Assembly: GCF_022900255.1 (NCBI RefSeq)
Contig: NZ_JALIRM010000002.1
Span: 1 to 64,000, forward strand
Reading direction: 5' to 3'
Length of the DNA stretch: 64,000 bases
DNA from: Lederbergia wuyishanensis
GTDB lineage: Bacteria; Bacillota; Bacilli; Bacillales; Bacillaceae_C
Part shown: piece after piece, positions 51,694 through 59,763 of the stretch
How the letters are laid out: the number at the start of each line of letters is the position of its first letter
How positions within the stretch are numbered: the stretch's first letter is position 1
Translations under genes and position numbers: made by a program
Notes under the pieces: generated by a model
Database searches by the model: none
Seen by the model: the letters and a program-made list of their open reading frames with translations, nothing else
Told to the model about the DNA's origin: nothing

Positions 51694-51728
51694 AACCAGA
51701 CTTCTGTAGATAAGAGTCTGGTTTTTTG
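51694..51728 (+). terminator. Terminator of the carboxynorspermidine operon
   Basis: AACCAGACT ... AGTCTGGTT followed by TTTTG, a perfect 9-bp stem. Confidence 0.85.
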
Positions 51729-51781
51729 TGATAATAGGTAATAGAATTAAATATTTCCATTATATATGGGACAAAGTTCTT

Positions 51782-51907
51782 CTATTCCATTTGCATTGCC
51801 AGCATATAGTCTTTATGGACAGTTTTCATAAATCCATGTTCGACAATTTTTTCAATTCCACGAAGAATATTAATTAGTAAAAAAGCAATATCTTTAAAAC
51901 ACTCCAT
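51782..51907 (-). CDS. Possible small ORF or gene remnant, 41 codons
   Basis: On the minus strand ATG at 51907 opens MECFKDIAFLLINILRGIEK and continues with coding-like composition to TAG at 51782. There is no good ribosome binding site, so it is either a weakly translated small protein or the tail of a decayed gene. Not recognised. Confidence 0.25.
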   Translation of the reverse strand: MECFKDIAFLLINILRGIEKIVEHGFMKTVHKDYMLAMQME

Positions 51908-51962
51908 ATACGTTACATAGTATTATATTGGCAAATTCATTTATATTGAGAGGAAAAATTAC

Positions 51963-52541
51963 ATGACCAGGCGAAAAGCATTATTATTCGTTTTTGAGGG
52001 TTATTGCGAGTTTGAAATTGCGGTGGCTATCTCTATGTTAAGGAGTTCTCTTGATTTATTTACCTTTGGTCTTGAGAAAAAAGCAATTAAATCAGAAGCG
52101 GGATTGACAACTTTACCAGACTTAATAGTAGATGAGATAACAGTTGATGAGTATGATTTCCTCATCATACCTGGCGGGGATTTAAGACCTATTGCCGAGT
52201 TTGAGTCTAACCAATTATATGAAGTGACAAAACAATTTGTAGAGGCTGGTAAAGTAACTGCGGCGATTTGCAGCGGCGTCTACGTACTTGCTAAAGCTGG
52301 CGTTTTAACAGAATCTCCGTATACCGTTACATGGGCAAAAGAACAACGATCATTTCTAGGTTGCTTCGAGGAGGACAATTATTGTTACGCTCCAACTGTT
52401 AAGCATAAAAATATCCTAACTGCTCAAGGTCATGCCTTTGTTTCTTTTGGCATCGAGTTAAGTAAAATGGTTAGGGATGTCAGTCAAGAGACTCTCGACT
52501 TTTACAGTGGGAAGAGAAATAAAATGATGGAGTTAGGATAA
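51963..52541 (+). CDS. DJ-1/PfpI-family protein
   Basis: A 192-residue class-I glutamine-amidotransferase-like protein of the DJ-1/PfpI superfamily. The nucleophile elbow with Cys103 is AAICSGVYVLAKAGVL, and an acidic residue for it lies in EFEIA near residue 18. Members include chaperones, glyoxalase III or deglycases, and proteases; the exact activity is uncertain. GAGAGG precedes the ATG, which overlaps a clean monocistronic unit closed by the bidirectional terminator 52556-52593. Confidence 0.88.
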   Translation: MTRRKALLFVFEGYCEFEIAVAISMLRSSLDLFTFGLEKKAIKSEAGLTTLPDLIVDEITVDEYDFLIIPGGDLRPIAEFESNQLYEVTKQFVEAGKVTAAICSGVYVLAKAGVLTESPYTVTWAKEQRSFLGCFEEDNYCYAPTVKHKNILTAQGHAFVSFGIELSKMVRDVSQETLDFYSGKRNKMMELG

Positions 52542-52555
52542 GATTCTATTATAGG

Positions 52556-52593
52556 AAAAAGTGACAAATCGTATTTTCGAAATGTCACTTTTT
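52556..52593. terminator. Bidirectional terminator between DJ-1 gene and nadA
   Basis: AAAAAGTGACA ... TGTCACTTTTT, a perfect 11-bp stem with T-rich ends both ways. Confidence 0.85.
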
Positions 52594-52601
52594 CATTTGA
52601 T

Positions 52602-53561
52602 TCAACCAATCGAAATCATACGCTCAATGGCAAGTTTTGCTTTTTCCGCTGTCTCCTCTGGAACCGTGATCACGTGCTTGTTTTCTTTTAACGCGGCCAA
52701 TACTTTCTCTAACGTAATCATTTTCATAAAAGGACAAACGGCTGTACGATTGGCTGGGATAAATCGTTTTTCAGGATTTTGTTTTTGCATTTGATGAATA
52801 ATCCCTACTTCAGTTGCTACGATAAATTCACTTGCCTCAGACGTTTTAGAGTGTTTGAGCATATTGCCCGTTGATAGAATATGAGTTTTATTTTTAGGCA
52901 AAATACCCTCTGACATTAAATACATACTAGATGTAGAGCAGCCACACTCTGGATGGACAAGCAGCTCTGCTTCAGGATGCTGTGTAAGAACATCGTCTAC
53001 ATGCTCTGGAGCAATCCCAGCGTGTACGTGACATTCTCCCATCCAAATGTGCATGTTTTCACGACCTGTTTCGCGCTGTACGAATGACCCTAGGAACATA
53101 TCCGGTAAGAAAAGAATCTCTTGATCTTCGGGGATTGATCTGACAATGTCAACAGCATTGGAAGACGTGCAACAATAATCGCTTAATGCCTTCACTTCAG
53201 CAGTTGTATTGACATACGCGACGACAACGGCACCAGGGTGCTCTGCTTTCCACTCGCGAAGCTGGTCTGCGGTGATAGAATCGGCTAGAGAGCAGCCTGC
53301 TTCAAGATCTGGAAGGAGCACCGTTTTCTCAGGGTTTAACATTGCAGCTGTTTCTGCCATAAAATGCACACCGCAGAACACAATCACATCAGCGGTTGTT
53401 TCCGCAGCAGCACGAGCGAGAGCAAGGGAATCTCCCAACACGTCTGCAATATCTTGAATTTCTGGAAGTTCATAATTATGAGCGAGTAAAATGGCATTAC
53501 GTTTTTTCTTCCATTCTTGAATTTCTGCAACAATATGGCTTTTTGTTTCAGTCATTGTCAT
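52602..53561 (-). CDS. nadA: Quinolinate synthase NadA
   Basis: A 319-residue 4Fe-4S dehydratase that condenses iminoaspartate with dihydroxyacetone phosphate to quinolinate. Cluster ligands Cys90, Cys206 and Cys276 are in EAGCSLAD, HPECGC and AVCPFMK. Further signatures are AHNYELPEIQDIAD, GDSLALARAA and GCHVH-like WMGECHVHAG. It is shorter than B. subtilis NadA (368 residues) but close to the three-domain core size. It is the third gene of nadBCA; the gap to nadC is 21 bp with GGGAAG before the start. Confidence 0.95.
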   Translation of the reverse strand: MTMTETKSHIVAEIQEWKKKRNAILLAHNYELPEIQDIADVLGDSLALARAAAETTADVIVFCGVHFMAETAAMLNPEKTVLLPDLEAGCSLADSITADQLREWKAEHPGAVVVAYVNTTAEVKALSDYCCTSSNAVDIVRSIPEDQEILFLPDMFLGSFVQRETGRENMHIWMGECHVHAGIAPEHVDDVLTQHPEAELLVHPECGCSTSSMYLMSEGILPKNKTHILSTGNMLKHSKTSEASEFIVATEVGIIHQMQKQNPEKRFIPANRTAVCPFMKMITLEKVLAALKENKHVITVPEETAEKAKLAIERMISIG

Positions 53562-53582
53562 TTTGAAACTTCCCTTCTAATA

Positions 53583-54422
53583 TTATTTTTCAACTGCGAC
53601 TTTGACGCTAATATCAAGCGCTTTAAATGAATGGGTTAAAAATCCTAAAGAAATATAATGTACTCCCGAATCGCGATAAGTAGCTAAATTGTTTAATGTT
53701 ATCCCGCCGGATGCTTCTGTAACAATATGCGGAGGTACTAACTTGATCAATTCTTTTATTTCATTAGGTGTACGATTATCAAACATGATGACGTCTGCAC
53801 CTGCTTCTACCGCTTCGATTACTTGTTCTTTTGACTCTGTTTCCACTTCGATTTTGACCATATGTCCTACATTCTCCCGAACTAACTCAACTGCACGTCT
53901 GATAGAGCCTGCAAAAGATATATGGTTGTCTTTAATCATGACACCATCATAAAGACCGAGACGATGATTATATCCTCCGCCAGTACGGACAGCATATTTT
54001 TCAAGCATTCGTAGTCCTGGTGTTGTTTTCCTCGTATCGCAAATCCTTGTAAAGGAACTGTCCAGCGTCTCTACTGCTTTTCGAGTTAATGTAGCAATTC
54101 CACTCATACGTTGAACAAGATTGAGGACAACCCGCTCTCCTTTCAAAAGAGCTGTAACTTCACCTGAGACGATTGCTAATTGCTGCCCTAATTCGATTGA
54201 ATCACCATCTTTTACGAATAACTGAATTTCAATTTGGGAATCTAAAACGTGAAAACCCGTCTTAATGATGTCCTCCCCACAAAAAACTCCTGCTTCTTTT
54301 GATAGAAAAACAATCTCTCCTCTTGGATTGTCAGCAAAAATTAAATCCGTTGTGACATCCCGCTCTCCAATATCTTCAATGAAAAATTGCTCAATTAACG
54401 AGCGCAACTTCACCTTATTCAT
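53583..54422 (-). CDS. nadC: Nicotinate-nucleotide diphosphorylase (carboxylating) NadC
   Basis: A 279-residue quinolinate phosphoribosyltransferase, converting quinolinate and PRPP to nicotinate mononucleotide. The family signatures are EDIGERDVTTDLI, LNLVQRMSGIATLT, DTRKTTPGLRMLEKYAVRTG with the basic PRPP/quinolinate-binding residues, and the HRLGLYDGVMIKDNHI region. C-terminal EASGGITLNN closes the barrel. The start overlaps the nadB stop by 8 bp. Length is normal. Confidence 0.96.
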   Translation of the reverse strand: MNKVKLRSLIEQFFIEDIGERDVTTDLIFADNPRGEIVFLSKEAGVFCGEDIIKTGFHVLDSQIEIQLFVKDGDSIELGQQLAIVSGEVTALLKGERVVLNLVQRMSGIATLTRKAVETLDSSFTRICDTRKTTPGLRMLEKYAVRTGGGYNHRLGLYDGVMIKDNHISFAGSIRRAVELVRENVGHMVKIEVETESKEQVIEAVEAGADVIMFDNRTPNEIKELIKLVPPHIVTEASGGITLNNLATYRDSGVHYISLGFLTHSFKALDISVKVAVEK

Positions 54423-55956
54423 GGCTGATTCCCACTTCCCTTTTACGATTTTGGATGATTATTTTCTTGCACCAATTGGCATTTTCATATGGAAAATCAC
54501 TTCTATAATGTCCACCGCGGCTCTCTGTCCGAGTTAACGCTGCTTCCGTGATTAGGGAAGCATTGATATACATAAAAATAGCTTGAATATCTTGAATTGA
54601 ATACGAATCAAGGCTTGTTAAATCATTAACATTTAACTCCTTAATCCAATGTTTCTGTTCTTCTAAAAGTTCCTTTGACCGTACGATGCCAACTCTTTTC
54701 ATCATCGTATCCTTTAGGATTTGAAGATCCGGTAGGAATGTCTTTTTTACATGAGTTTCTATTGTTCTAGGAAACTCTGAAATTGTGTATTTTTTTGAAT
54801 CCGAATTAATAAATTGTGAGAGCTTTTTTCCCTGATAAAGACCCTCTAATAGAGAATTACTTGCCAACCGATTAGCGCCATGGAGTCCTGTACAAGAAGC
54901 CTCACCAATTGCAAACAGTCCTTCTAAAGACGAGCGACCAATCAAATCCGTTTTAATTCCCCCCATTAAAAAATGGCTCCCGGGAACGATTGGAATTTTT
55001 CCTTCTGATAGATCAATTCCATGATTCTGGCACATTGCAGTTATGGAAGGAAATCTATCTTCAAAATGCTTGATATTCCGAATATCCAGGTATACTAGAT
55101 GTCCCTTTTCGATAAAATTTAAAATCGTTTGAGAAACAACATGCCTTGGAGCAAGGTCTGTTAAAGGGTGGACGCCTTCCATAATGGGAGTTCCATCCTC
55201 CGTTACTAAAATAGCTCCTTCCCCTCTTACCGCTTCTGAAATTAGCCCTTTCGTCATCCCGTCTTTATATAAAAGCGTTGGATGAAATTGAACAAATTCC
55301 ATATCTGCGATGTCTGCTCCAGCCATATACGCCATCGCAATCCCGTCGCCCGTGATAGTCGGGGCATTCGAGGTAAAGGAGTAAATTTGTCCGCATCCCC
55401 CGGTTGCGAGAACTACATAATTAGCATAATAATTGCGGATAGTGCCATCTTCATCTTTAGTTTTTACGCCAATACAGCGCTTCTGTTTTTGATCTACGAT
55501 TAACTTGTAAGCAAAAACGTTCTCTTCAACCTTTATATTTTCTGTTAGATTACTAATCAAATACTCTATTACATGCTTTCCCGTTGCATCTCCACCGCTA
55601 TGAACGATTCGATTTTCACTATGAGCTCCCTCTAATCCAAGGTGTAAATTTCCATTTGTATCCTTGTCAAAAAGATTAAAGAAGTCGCGAATTAGTGAAG
55701 GTGCTTCGTTCAATACTTCACGTACTGAGGCATCGTTATTGTGAAATCTTCCTGCTTCAAGAGTATCGGCATAATGCTTCGAAGGATCGTCCCCTAGCCC
55801 AATAGCGGCCGCTATGCCACCTTGCGCCAAATAGGAATTGGCATTTCTTATCTTTGACTTTGTGAGAATCCTCACTTTCTTATCACAGCTTAATAAAGTG
55901 GCCAGTTGTAAAGCCGCAACTCCACTACCTACAATCAGCACATCATTCATTTCCAT
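54415..55956 (-). CDS. nadB: L-aspartate oxidase NadB
   Basis: A 513-residue flavoprotein oxidising L-aspartate to iminoaspartate, the first step of NAD synthesis. FAD-binding motif is VLIVGSGVAALQLA; substrate-site segments are SYLAQGGIAAAIG, EGAHSENRIVHSGGDATGKH and FHPTLLY, and APRHVVSQ is also present. The start at 55956 (GGGGG at 8 nt) is used instead of an upstream in-frame ATG at 56025. It leads the nadB-nadC-nadA operon. A candidate NiaR-type site TACAGGTGTC lies just upstream (55978-55992). No nifS-like gene is divergent here, unlike B. subtilis. Confidence 0.95.
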   Translation of the reverse strand: MEMNDVLIVGSGVAALQLATLLSCDKKVRILTKSKIRNANSYLAQGGIAAAIGLGDDPSKHYADTLEAGRFHNNDASVREVLNEAPSLIRDFFNLFDKDTNGNLHLGLEGAHSENRIVHSGGDATGKHVIEYLISNLTENIKVEENVFAYKLIVDQKQKRCIGVKTKDEDGTIRNYYANYVVLATGGCGQIYSFTSNAPTITGDGIAMAYMAGADIADMEFVQFHPTLLYKDGMTKGLISEAVRGEGAILVTEDGTPIMEGVHPLTDLAPRHVVSQTILNFIEKGHLVYLDIRNIKHFEDRFPSITAMCQNHGIDLSEGKIPIVPGSHFLMGGIKTDLIGRSSLEGLFAIGEASCTGLHGANRLASNSLLEGLYQGKKLSQFINSDSKKYTISEFPRTIETHVKKTFLPDLQILKDTMMKRVGIVRSKELLEEQKHWIKELNVNDLTSLDSYSIQDIQAIFMYINASLITEAALTRTESRGGHYRSDFPYENANWCKKIIIQNRKREVGISHE

Positions 55957-55977
55957 GATGAAAGCCCCCAAATATTT

Positions 55978-55992
55978 TACAGGTGTCTTGAC
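55978..55992. promoter_or_regulatory. Candidate NiaR (YrxA) operator upstream of nadB
   Basis: TACAGGTGTCTTGACA contains the ACAGGTGTC half-site I associate with NiaR/YrxA control of nadBCA in Bacillus; ACACATA downstream could be a second half-site. Nicotinate-dependent repression is expected if real. Confidence 0.35.
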
Positions 55993-56196
55993 ATATATAT
56001 TTACACATATTGAATTTAAAAACAATATATTTTTGAATAAATTATAAAAGGAAAAAGTGGATCGAGTGGATAATCCTTTGGGGGATTGAGTAATTATGAT
56101 GTAATGTATTAATTTTCGATATTACTTCCATAATCGGCAATGATTCAAGAAAAACTTGTCAACCTTTTATTATTGTGAATATCGTCTTTATTCTCG

Positions 56197-56510
56197 ATGA
56201 AACGTAGCAGCCTTCTATTCTCGTTGGGAATTCCGCCTTTATTATCGATGAAACTTGACAACCTTCTGTTTTCATCGAGAATTCCGCCTCTATTCTCGAG
56301 GAAACTTGACAACCCGCTATTTTCATCGAGAATCCTCCCACTATTATCGAGGAAACTTAACAACCTGCTATTTTCATCGAGAATCCTCCCACTATTATCG
56401 AGGAAACTTGACAACCTGCTATTTTCATCGAGAATGCTCCCACTATTATCGAGGAAACTTAACAACCTGCTATTTTCATCGGGAATTCCGCTTTTACTTT
56501 CGATGAAGTA
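56197..56510. repeat. Tandem repeat of 51 bp, about six to seven copies
   Basis: Units of the type GAAACTTGACAACCTGCTAT plus TTTCATCGAGAATCCTCCCA and CTATTATCGAG repeat with a 51-bp period; inner copies are over 90 percent identical, outer ones diverge. Since 51 is a multiple of three, several frames stay open on both strands (17-residue protein repeats), but none has a ribosome binding site. It is a minisatellite in the spacer downstream of the 56627-56737 gene and upstream of nadB. Confidence 0.9.
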
Positions 56511-56535
56511 TCGGTCGATCACTATTTAAAACAAA

Positions 56536-56570
56536 TAAAAAGAGCAAAGACCTCCCCTCAAGAGAGAGGT
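56536..56570 (-). terminator. Probable terminator of the small gene at 56627-56737
   Basis: Minus-strand CCTCTC-TCTTGA-GGGGAGG, then TCTTTGCTCTTTTT, about 57 bp past the stop. Confidence 0.5.
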
Positions 56571-56626
56571 GTTCTTCGCCCAAGAGTAATATTGGTTTAT
56601 AGTTTGTTTTTCATTACATGGAGGCT

Positions 56627-56737
56627 TTAGCTCCTTGTACCTCTAGCATTAGATTTGCCTTTTTTCTTTTGTTGTTCATCTGGTCGTTTTTCTTTACCAT
56701 TTCGATTTTCTTTTTGCGCTTCTGAGTCTTTAACCAC
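56627..56737 (-). CDS. Small basic/acidic-rich protein, 36 residues (unknown)
   Basis: GTG at 56737, preceded by GGAGGG at 6 nt, opens 36 codons: highly charged, MVKDSEAQKENRNG at the start and KKKGKSNARGTRS at the end, with no hydrophobic residues. The low-complexity, charged composition is like small acid-soluble or stress proteins of Bacillus, but I do not recognise the family. The strong ribosome binding site and the terminator at 56536-56570 support translation. Confidence 0.6.
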   Translation of the reverse strand: MVKDSEAQKENRNGKEKRPDEQQKKKGKSNARGTRS

Positions 56738-57027
56738 GTTATTCCCTCCATTGTCACTTTAAAATAGTTTCACTAAGATCATTTGCTGCTACATACAGTT
56801 TATTTTTATTTTGGCTTTACCTTTTAGCCAATATTATCGTAACCGGAATATGGTAATTTATTCAGCATGTCCATCATCGGCATTTTTCTCCTTGTTTCCG
56901 TTTTATCTTTTATCAAAAAGGTCTGAAAAAGAAGAAGGTTTATGAACTAATATTGTGGAATACATTGTATGAGACACCATGGAGATAACACCATCTTGAA
57001 CGACTATTTAATAATGGAGGTATGTTC
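56738..57027. other. Intergenic region with one tiny ORF
   Basis: Apart from the tiny ORF at 56824-56883, no gene is supported. A promoter for the DJ-1 gene at 57028 is expected here but not clearly seen. Confidence 0.4.
56824..56883 (-). CDS. Possible tiny protein, 19 residues
   Basis: ATG at 56883 after AAGGAG (4-5 nt) encodes MPMMDMLNKLPYSGYDNIG and stops at TAA 56824-56826. The ribosome binding site is good, but a frame this short can occur by chance. Confidence 0.3.
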   Translation of the reverse strand: MPMMDMLNKLPYSGYDNIG

Positions 57028-57582
57028 ATGAGCAAAAAAGTGTTAATCATTACAGGTGATGCAGTAGAGGCACTAGAAGTATTCTATCCTTATTATCGTT
57101 GTTTGGAAGAGGGATTCGAAACAACCATTTCCTCACCTTCTGTTAAAAAACTTTATACGGTGAGTCATGATTTTGTTGAAGGAACGGAAACGTATGTCGA
57201 GAAGCCAGCATATGGTTTAGATTCTCACGTTGCTTTTGCAGATGTCGATCCTGGAGAATACGATGGGTTGATTATTCCTGGAGGACGAGCTCCGGAATAT
57301 ATTCGATTAGACGAATCTGTTCCAGCTATAGTCCGCCATTTCTTTGAGGAGAATAAGCCAGTAGGCGCTATCTGTCATGCAGCGCAGGTCCTTTCTGTCG
57401 TTCCTGATTTGATGAAAGGAAAAGAATATACAGCTTATATTGCCTGTAAACCGGATGTACAAGCGTGCGGCGCAACGTATATTGATGAGCACTTGCATGT
57501 ACATGAAAACCTTGTTTCCGGACATGCTTGGCCCGATTTGCCAGGATTTATGCGCGAATTTATCCGTCTATTAAACAATTAA
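57028..57582 (+). CDS. DJ-1/PfpI-family protein (YhbO-like)
   Basis: A 184-residue DJ-1 superfamily protein, distinct from the one at 51963. Nucleophile Cys116 followed by His117 (AICHAAQVLS) and Glu14 form the site typical of PfpI/YhbO proteins, which hydrolyse peptides or repair glycated molecules and are stress-induced. GGAGG at 7 nt favours ATG 57028 over the ATG at 57022. A terminator ends the unit. Confidence 0.88.
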   Translation: MSKKVLIITGDAVEALEVFYPYYRCLEEGFETTISSPSVKKLYTVSHDFVEGTETYVEKPAYGLDSHVAFADVDPGEYDGLIIPGGRAPEYIRLDESVPAIVRHFFEENKPVGAICHAAQVLSVVPDLMKGKEYTAYIACKPDVQACGATYIDEHLHVHENLVSGHAWPDLPGFMREFIRLLNN

Positions 57583-57638
57583 GTGCAATAGCATTCTTTC
57601 AGGCTTTACTAGCAGCTTACTAACATTTTTTTATTCCT

Positions 57639-57681
57639 AGGCTAGACAAGACATCTATGAAATACCTTGTCTAGCCTTTTA
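57639..57681 (+). terminator. Terminator of the second DJ-1 gene
   Basis: AGGCTAGACAAG ... CTTGTCTAGCCT followed by TTTAG, a perfect 12-bp stem. Confidence 0.8.
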
Positions 57682-57798
57682 GAATTGGTAGTTTTTTAAG
57701 GGTCAGTGTTATTCTGAAGTTTTTGAAATGCAGTGATGAGGCAACTTTTATCTAAAACAATTAAAAATAATTTCCGAAAAAATAAGGGGCAAATCAAA

Positions 57799-58167
57799 AT
57801 GAGTGAAAATCTACTAAATGCAATCCACTATTTTAGGATTCCTGTTGTCGATTTGGAGCGTTCAGTAACTTGGTACACGGAAATTTTAGGTTTTCAATTA
57901 CGCTTTAATACGGGAAATTTAGCCGTATTAGCACTTCCATCAGGACCTCTTTTCGTCCTCGTAGAAGCTGATAAGGACTCTCGAGGACATTTTACAATTA
58001 ATGGACAGCCTGAGTTTTCAGTAGGTTTTACCACATCTAGAATTAAAGATTTACATAACCATTTATCACATAATGGTGTTCAAGTAGAGCCTATCCAAGA
58101 AGATAACGGACATCACCTTTTTTATTTTTACGATCCCAGTGGAAACAAACTACAAGTCCATAACTAA
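57799..58167 (+). CDS. VOC-family (glyoxalase/dioxygenase) protein
   Basis: A 122-residue single-domain VOC protein: FRIPVVDLERSVTWYTEIL at the N-terminus, FSVGFTTSRIKDLHNHL in the middle, YFYDPSGNKLQVH at the end (final His/Glu-type metal ligand is His or Asp here). The start ATG is at 57799 after AAGGGG; the frame is open further upstream. Followed after 23 bp by a second VOC gene and by a C39-like gene, together a probable operon. Confidence 0.85.
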   Translation: MSENLLNAIHYFRIPVVDLERSVTWYTEILGFQLRFNTGNLAVLALPSGPLFVLVEADKDSRGHFTINGQPEFSVGFTTSRIKDLHNHLSHNGVQVEPIQEDNGHHLFYFYDPSGNKLQVHN

Positions 58168-58190
58168 ACTTAATGAAGGGGGTTTTTAAA

Positions 58191-58595
58191 ATGGTACAGC
58201 AGCAAACTATTTCATATGTAAAGGGAATTAATTGTATCTATCTACCCGTTTCCAATATCCAAGAATCAGCTAAATGGTATGTAGAAAATCTTCATTTAGA
58301 ATTATTAAAAGAGGTACATGAGCATTCCACACAAGCACAACTGAAAATTTCATCTGAACAGACCATATTTTTAATCAAGGTTGCAAATATCTTCAACCTT
58401 ACTTATTTTGAAGTAGATGGAAACGAACAATGTGTTTTAACCCTAGAGGTTTCAAATATCCAACAATTACATGAAAAACTGCGATCAAATTCAATCGAAA
58501 TAGACGATATTGAAGACAACGACGGCTGTGGATTATCTTTTAAAATAAAAGACCCCGATGGAAATATGATTGATATTTGGGGTGGCTGGGCATAA
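58191..58595 (+). CDS. VOC-family protein (second of a pair)
   Basis: A 134-residue VOC protein: GINCIYLPVSNIQESAKWYV, LEVSNIQQLHEKL, and C-terminal KIKDPDGNMIDIWGGWA. Similar in plan to the preceding gene but with low identity, so it is probably an ancient duplication or functional partner. AGGGGG lies 8 nt before the ATG. VOC proteins bind metal and act on small metabolites or bind antibiotics; nothing fixes the ligand here. Confidence 0.85.
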   Translation: MVQQQTISYVKGINCIYLPVSNIQESAKWYVENLHLELLKEVHEHSTQAQLKISSEQTIFLIKVANIFNLTYFEVDGNEQCVLTLEVSNIQQLHEKLRSNSIEIDDIEDNDGCGLSFKIKDPDGNMIDIWGGWA

Positions 58596-58637
58596 AAGTT
58601 CTAAAGTTTTGATGTAGATTCATGTGGAGGTATAAGT

Positions 58638-59687
58638 ATGCAAGATGATATTTTACTAAATCCTAGCAAAATAGTTAAACTAGAAAATTACAATTTTAGC
58701 GGGTTGGACGCTTCTTTAATAGGTGCGATTAAGTCTGTTATCAATTATTACGAACTCCCTATATCGACATCGTGGATATATGGCATGACAGGGTATGCTT
58801 TTTTACATGTTCTGGATGAAGGGCTAGTCAAACCAAATGCTGGACCACCAGAACCAGAGATTTTCAAACTTACTCGTAATATTGGTGTCGAGATAAATGG
58901 TTTCCATGTTTACGCTGAAGGGGAAGAATTTAAAAATTTACAAGCAGAGGCATGGGAGAAAGCAAAATTAGCAATTAACTCCAAACAGCCAGTTTTCGCA
59001 AAAAATATTGATATCCAAAACCAAACATCAGTTGTCTACGCTTATGATGATATCGGTTATTATACGAAATCATGGCATACAGGGTATGAACATAGTGAGG
59101 AAGTCTTACCTTGGAAAGCCCTTGGATTCGCTCTTTGTCCTTGCATCAACTGTGTTAATTCCCGAAATGAAGCTAAATTCGTAAATCCGACAGGTGGACT
59201 TATTTCTTTACATTGGGCTAGGCTCATTGAAGCTGTTAATGAAAAAACCGCTTTAAAAGAAGCTTTAGAATTTATAATTCGATTAAATGAAGAAGGGATT
59301 TACAATTGGGAAGGCAACAAGTATTTTATTGGACAAAAGGCTTATGAACGTTGGTTAACCGCAATGGAAAACAACAAAATTAACAAATATTATTTTAGCC
59401 TATTCGTTGAAATTTTAAATGAAGGTAGACATCACGCAGTTACATTCTTAACAGAGATAAAAGAGAAAATTCCTTCAATAAATGAACAGCTTATCAATGA
59501 AGCAATATCTACATACAGCGAGATTGCCTCACGGTATAAAATTTTGAATAGCATGTACCCGTATGAGGAGCCTCCCGTCATCGAAATGGAGAATAAAGAA
59601 CAATGTGTTGCGATTGTTAAAGAGTTGATGAGTTTAGAGGAAAAAGCATTGAACATGTTGAAAAAAATCCATGCTTGTTTACCATAG
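58638..59687 (+). CDS. C39/BtrH-like protein of unknown function
   Basis: A 349-residue protein. The N-terminal 170 residues recall the papain-like C39/BtrH fold (SLIGAIKSVINYYELPISTS, then AWEKAKLAINSKQPVFAKNI and a VVYAYDD segment), but at the place of the catalytic Cys the sequence reads LDAS, so peptidase activity is doubtful. The second half is helical (LHWARLIEAVNEKTALKEAL). A Cys cluster CPCINC joins the two parts. It starts 42 bp after the second VOC gene with GTGGAGG upstream and ends before a terminator, so it probably belongs to the same operon. Confidence 0.65.
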   Translation: MQDDILLNPSKIVKLENYNFSGLDASLIGAIKSVINYYELPISTSWIYGMTGYAFLHVLDEGLVKPNAGPPEPEIFKLTRNIGVEINGFHVYAEGEEFKNLQAEAWEKAKLAINSKQPVFAKNIDIQNQTSVVYAYDDIGYYTKSWHTGYEHSEEVLPWKALGFALCPCINCVNSRNEAKFVNPTGGLISLHWARLIEAVNEKTALKEALEFIIRLNEEGIYNWEGNKYFIGQKAYERWLTAMENNKINKYYFSLFVEILNEGRHHAVTFLTEIKEKIPSINEQLINEAISTYSEIASRYKILNSMYPYEEPPVIEMENKEQCVAIVKELMSLEEKALNMLKKIHACLP

Positions 59688-59702
59688 ACTTGTAACCTAA
59701 CA

Positions 59703-59738
59703 AAGAGGGAGAATTCATAAATATAATTCCTCCCTCTT
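59703..59738 (+). terminator. Terminator after the C39-like gene
   Basis: AAGAGGGAG-AATT ... AATT-C-CTCCCTCTT followed by CTGTT, a 13-bp nearly perfect stem. Confidence 0.7.
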
Positions 59739-59763
59739 CTGTTCTTCTAAAATAAAATATTAT

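Noticed and set aside
54415-56025. NadB starting at 56025
   Set aside because: The extra 23 residues are not part of the family and the ribosome binding site fits 55956.
56197-56529. Protein frames of 83-125 codons on both strands in the 51-bp repeat
   Set aside because: They arise because the period is a multiple of three; none has a ribosome binding site, and the minus frame starts at GTG without one.
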